Source: Bacteroidales bacterium UBA1237 (GTDB lineage Bacteria; Bacteroidota; Bacteroidia; Bacteroidales; UBA932). From it: DNA of 5,796 bases. The position numbers were made by a program, and so were the translations under genes. The DNA is taken from assembly GCA_002308935.1 (NCBI GenBank), contig DBWN01000116.1, forward strand, positions 1,075 to 6,870. The letters are read 5' to 3'. This document shows positions 5,275-5,796 of the stretch, piece by piece. A model generated the notes under the pieces. That model was not told where the DNA came from, did no database searches, and saw nothing but the letters and a program-made list of their open reading frames with translations. How positions within the stretch are numbered: the first letter of the stretch is position 1; every line of letters starts with the position of its first letter.

Positions 5275-5796
5275 ATGTCCCTACGAAACAGCACACTGAC
5301 TTTGCTTCTACTGCTCCTTTGCGCCTTCGCGCATGGGCAGGATGTCGTGTTCACGACCACCGAATGGGACTTCGGAGCAATCAAAGAGGCGGACGGAGCT
5401 ATTGAGCACGACTTCCTCTTCAGGAACTCTTCAAAGAAACCTCTCAGAATAGGTGCAGCTTCTCTTAGCTGCAACTGCATGCAAGCCTTCTACTCGCGTG
5501 ATGAAATACCTCCCGGAGGAACCGGCACAATCACGGTACGCTTATCTCCAGAAGGAGCGGCCGGTCCCACCCGACGATATGCGGACATATATTCCCTGGA
5601 AGGCAAACACCTCGGACGGCTTGGCGTGAGCGCGAATGTAACCCCTGTTGACATAGCTATTGAGGAAAGGTACCGAAGCATTCTTGACAACAAGTTGAGA
5701 TCCCAAAGAGGGAATATTTCTTTCGGCTATGTACAAAAGGGGAAACCGTCAGAAAAAGAGTTTTATTTAGCCAACATTTCCGATAAAACGATAGTG
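5275..5796 (+). CDS. Secreted DUF1573 domain protein, N-terminal part (runs off right edge)
   Basis: The frame is open for 174 codons to the window end. An in-frame TGA at 5260-5262 makes the ATG at 5275 the first possible start, and a good Shine-Dalgarno precedes it. Residues 1-21 are a signal peptide (SLRNS then a poly-leucine core, probable cleavage near HG|QD). Residues of about 24-123 form a DUF1573 Ig-like domain: VVFTTTEWDFGAIKEADG, the HDFLFRNSSKKPLRI strand pair, SLSCNCMQAFYS with the CxC pair Cys66/Cys68, and IPPGGTGTITVRLSP. A second copy seems to begin at about 147 (NISFGYVQKGKPSEKEFYLANIS) and is cut by the edge. The family is abundant in Bacteroidota, and its role is not well defined. 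The Ig-like fold suggests an envelope structural or binding role. The CxC cysteines may be redox-active or form a disulfide, which the sequence alone cannot settle. Confidence 0.9.
   Translation, partial: MSLRNSTLTLLLLLLCAFAHGQDVVFTTTEWDFGAIKEADGAIEHDFLFRNSSKKPLRIGAASLSCNCMQAFYSRDEIPPGGTGTITVRLSPEGAAGPTRRYADIYSLEGKHLGRLGVSANVTPVDIAIEERYRSILDNKLRSQRGNISFGYVQKGKPSEKEFYLANISDKTIV

Noticed and set aside
5154..5405. Plus-strand 83-codon frame
   Set aside because: It runs out of frame into the DUF1573 gene, and its first half is A/T-rich intergenic sequence; the 5275 frame has the signal peptide, domain and ribosome binding site.

Overview
The window looks like chromosomal DNA of a member of the Bacteroidota, most likely a Bacteroidales relative with mid-range GC. 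The clues are one near-perfect Bacteroidetes-type promoter (TTTG, 19-nt spacer, TAtcTTTG), A-rich leaders that mostly lack a strong Shine-Dalgarno, and a set of secreted proteins typical of the phylum (TolB-like propeller, two M28 metallopeptidases, DUF1573 protein). The assignment is inferred from gene content and signals, not from a marker gene. I see no mobile element, CRISPR array, tRNA or rRNA.

Layout from left to right: (1) minus strand, 1-676: N-terminal 225 residues of a secreted TolB/PD40 beta-propeller protein that runs off the left edge. (2) 677-855: divergent intergenic region with a strong plus-strand promoter and a cluster of AT-rich palindromes and direct repeats. (3) 856-1984: a tight bicistron of an SPFH-domain membrane protein and, one base later, a 57-residue Arc-like ribbon-helix-helix protein, closed by an intrinsic terminator. 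(4) 2151-3617: a secreted M28 peptidase of the carboxypeptidase Q type, followed by a strong nested hairpin terminator. (5) Minus strand, 3711-5084: a second, clearly different M28 peptidase, probably a lipoprotein with a C-terminal fibronectin III-like domain, convergent with the first. (6) 5275-5796: the start of a secreted DUF1573 protein that runs off the right edge.

The two M28 enzymes both keep the full set of five zinc ligands plus the catalytic glutamate, and they probably trim peptides in the periplasm or at the envelope. The SPFH/RHH pair is the most intriguing unit: a membrane scaffold protein co-transcribed with a putative DNA-binding protein, behind a promoter whose start region carries symmetric and helically phased repeats that could be an autoregulatory operator. 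No complete new defence or mobile system is visible. The genes other than the SPFH/RHH pair appear to be separate transcription units.
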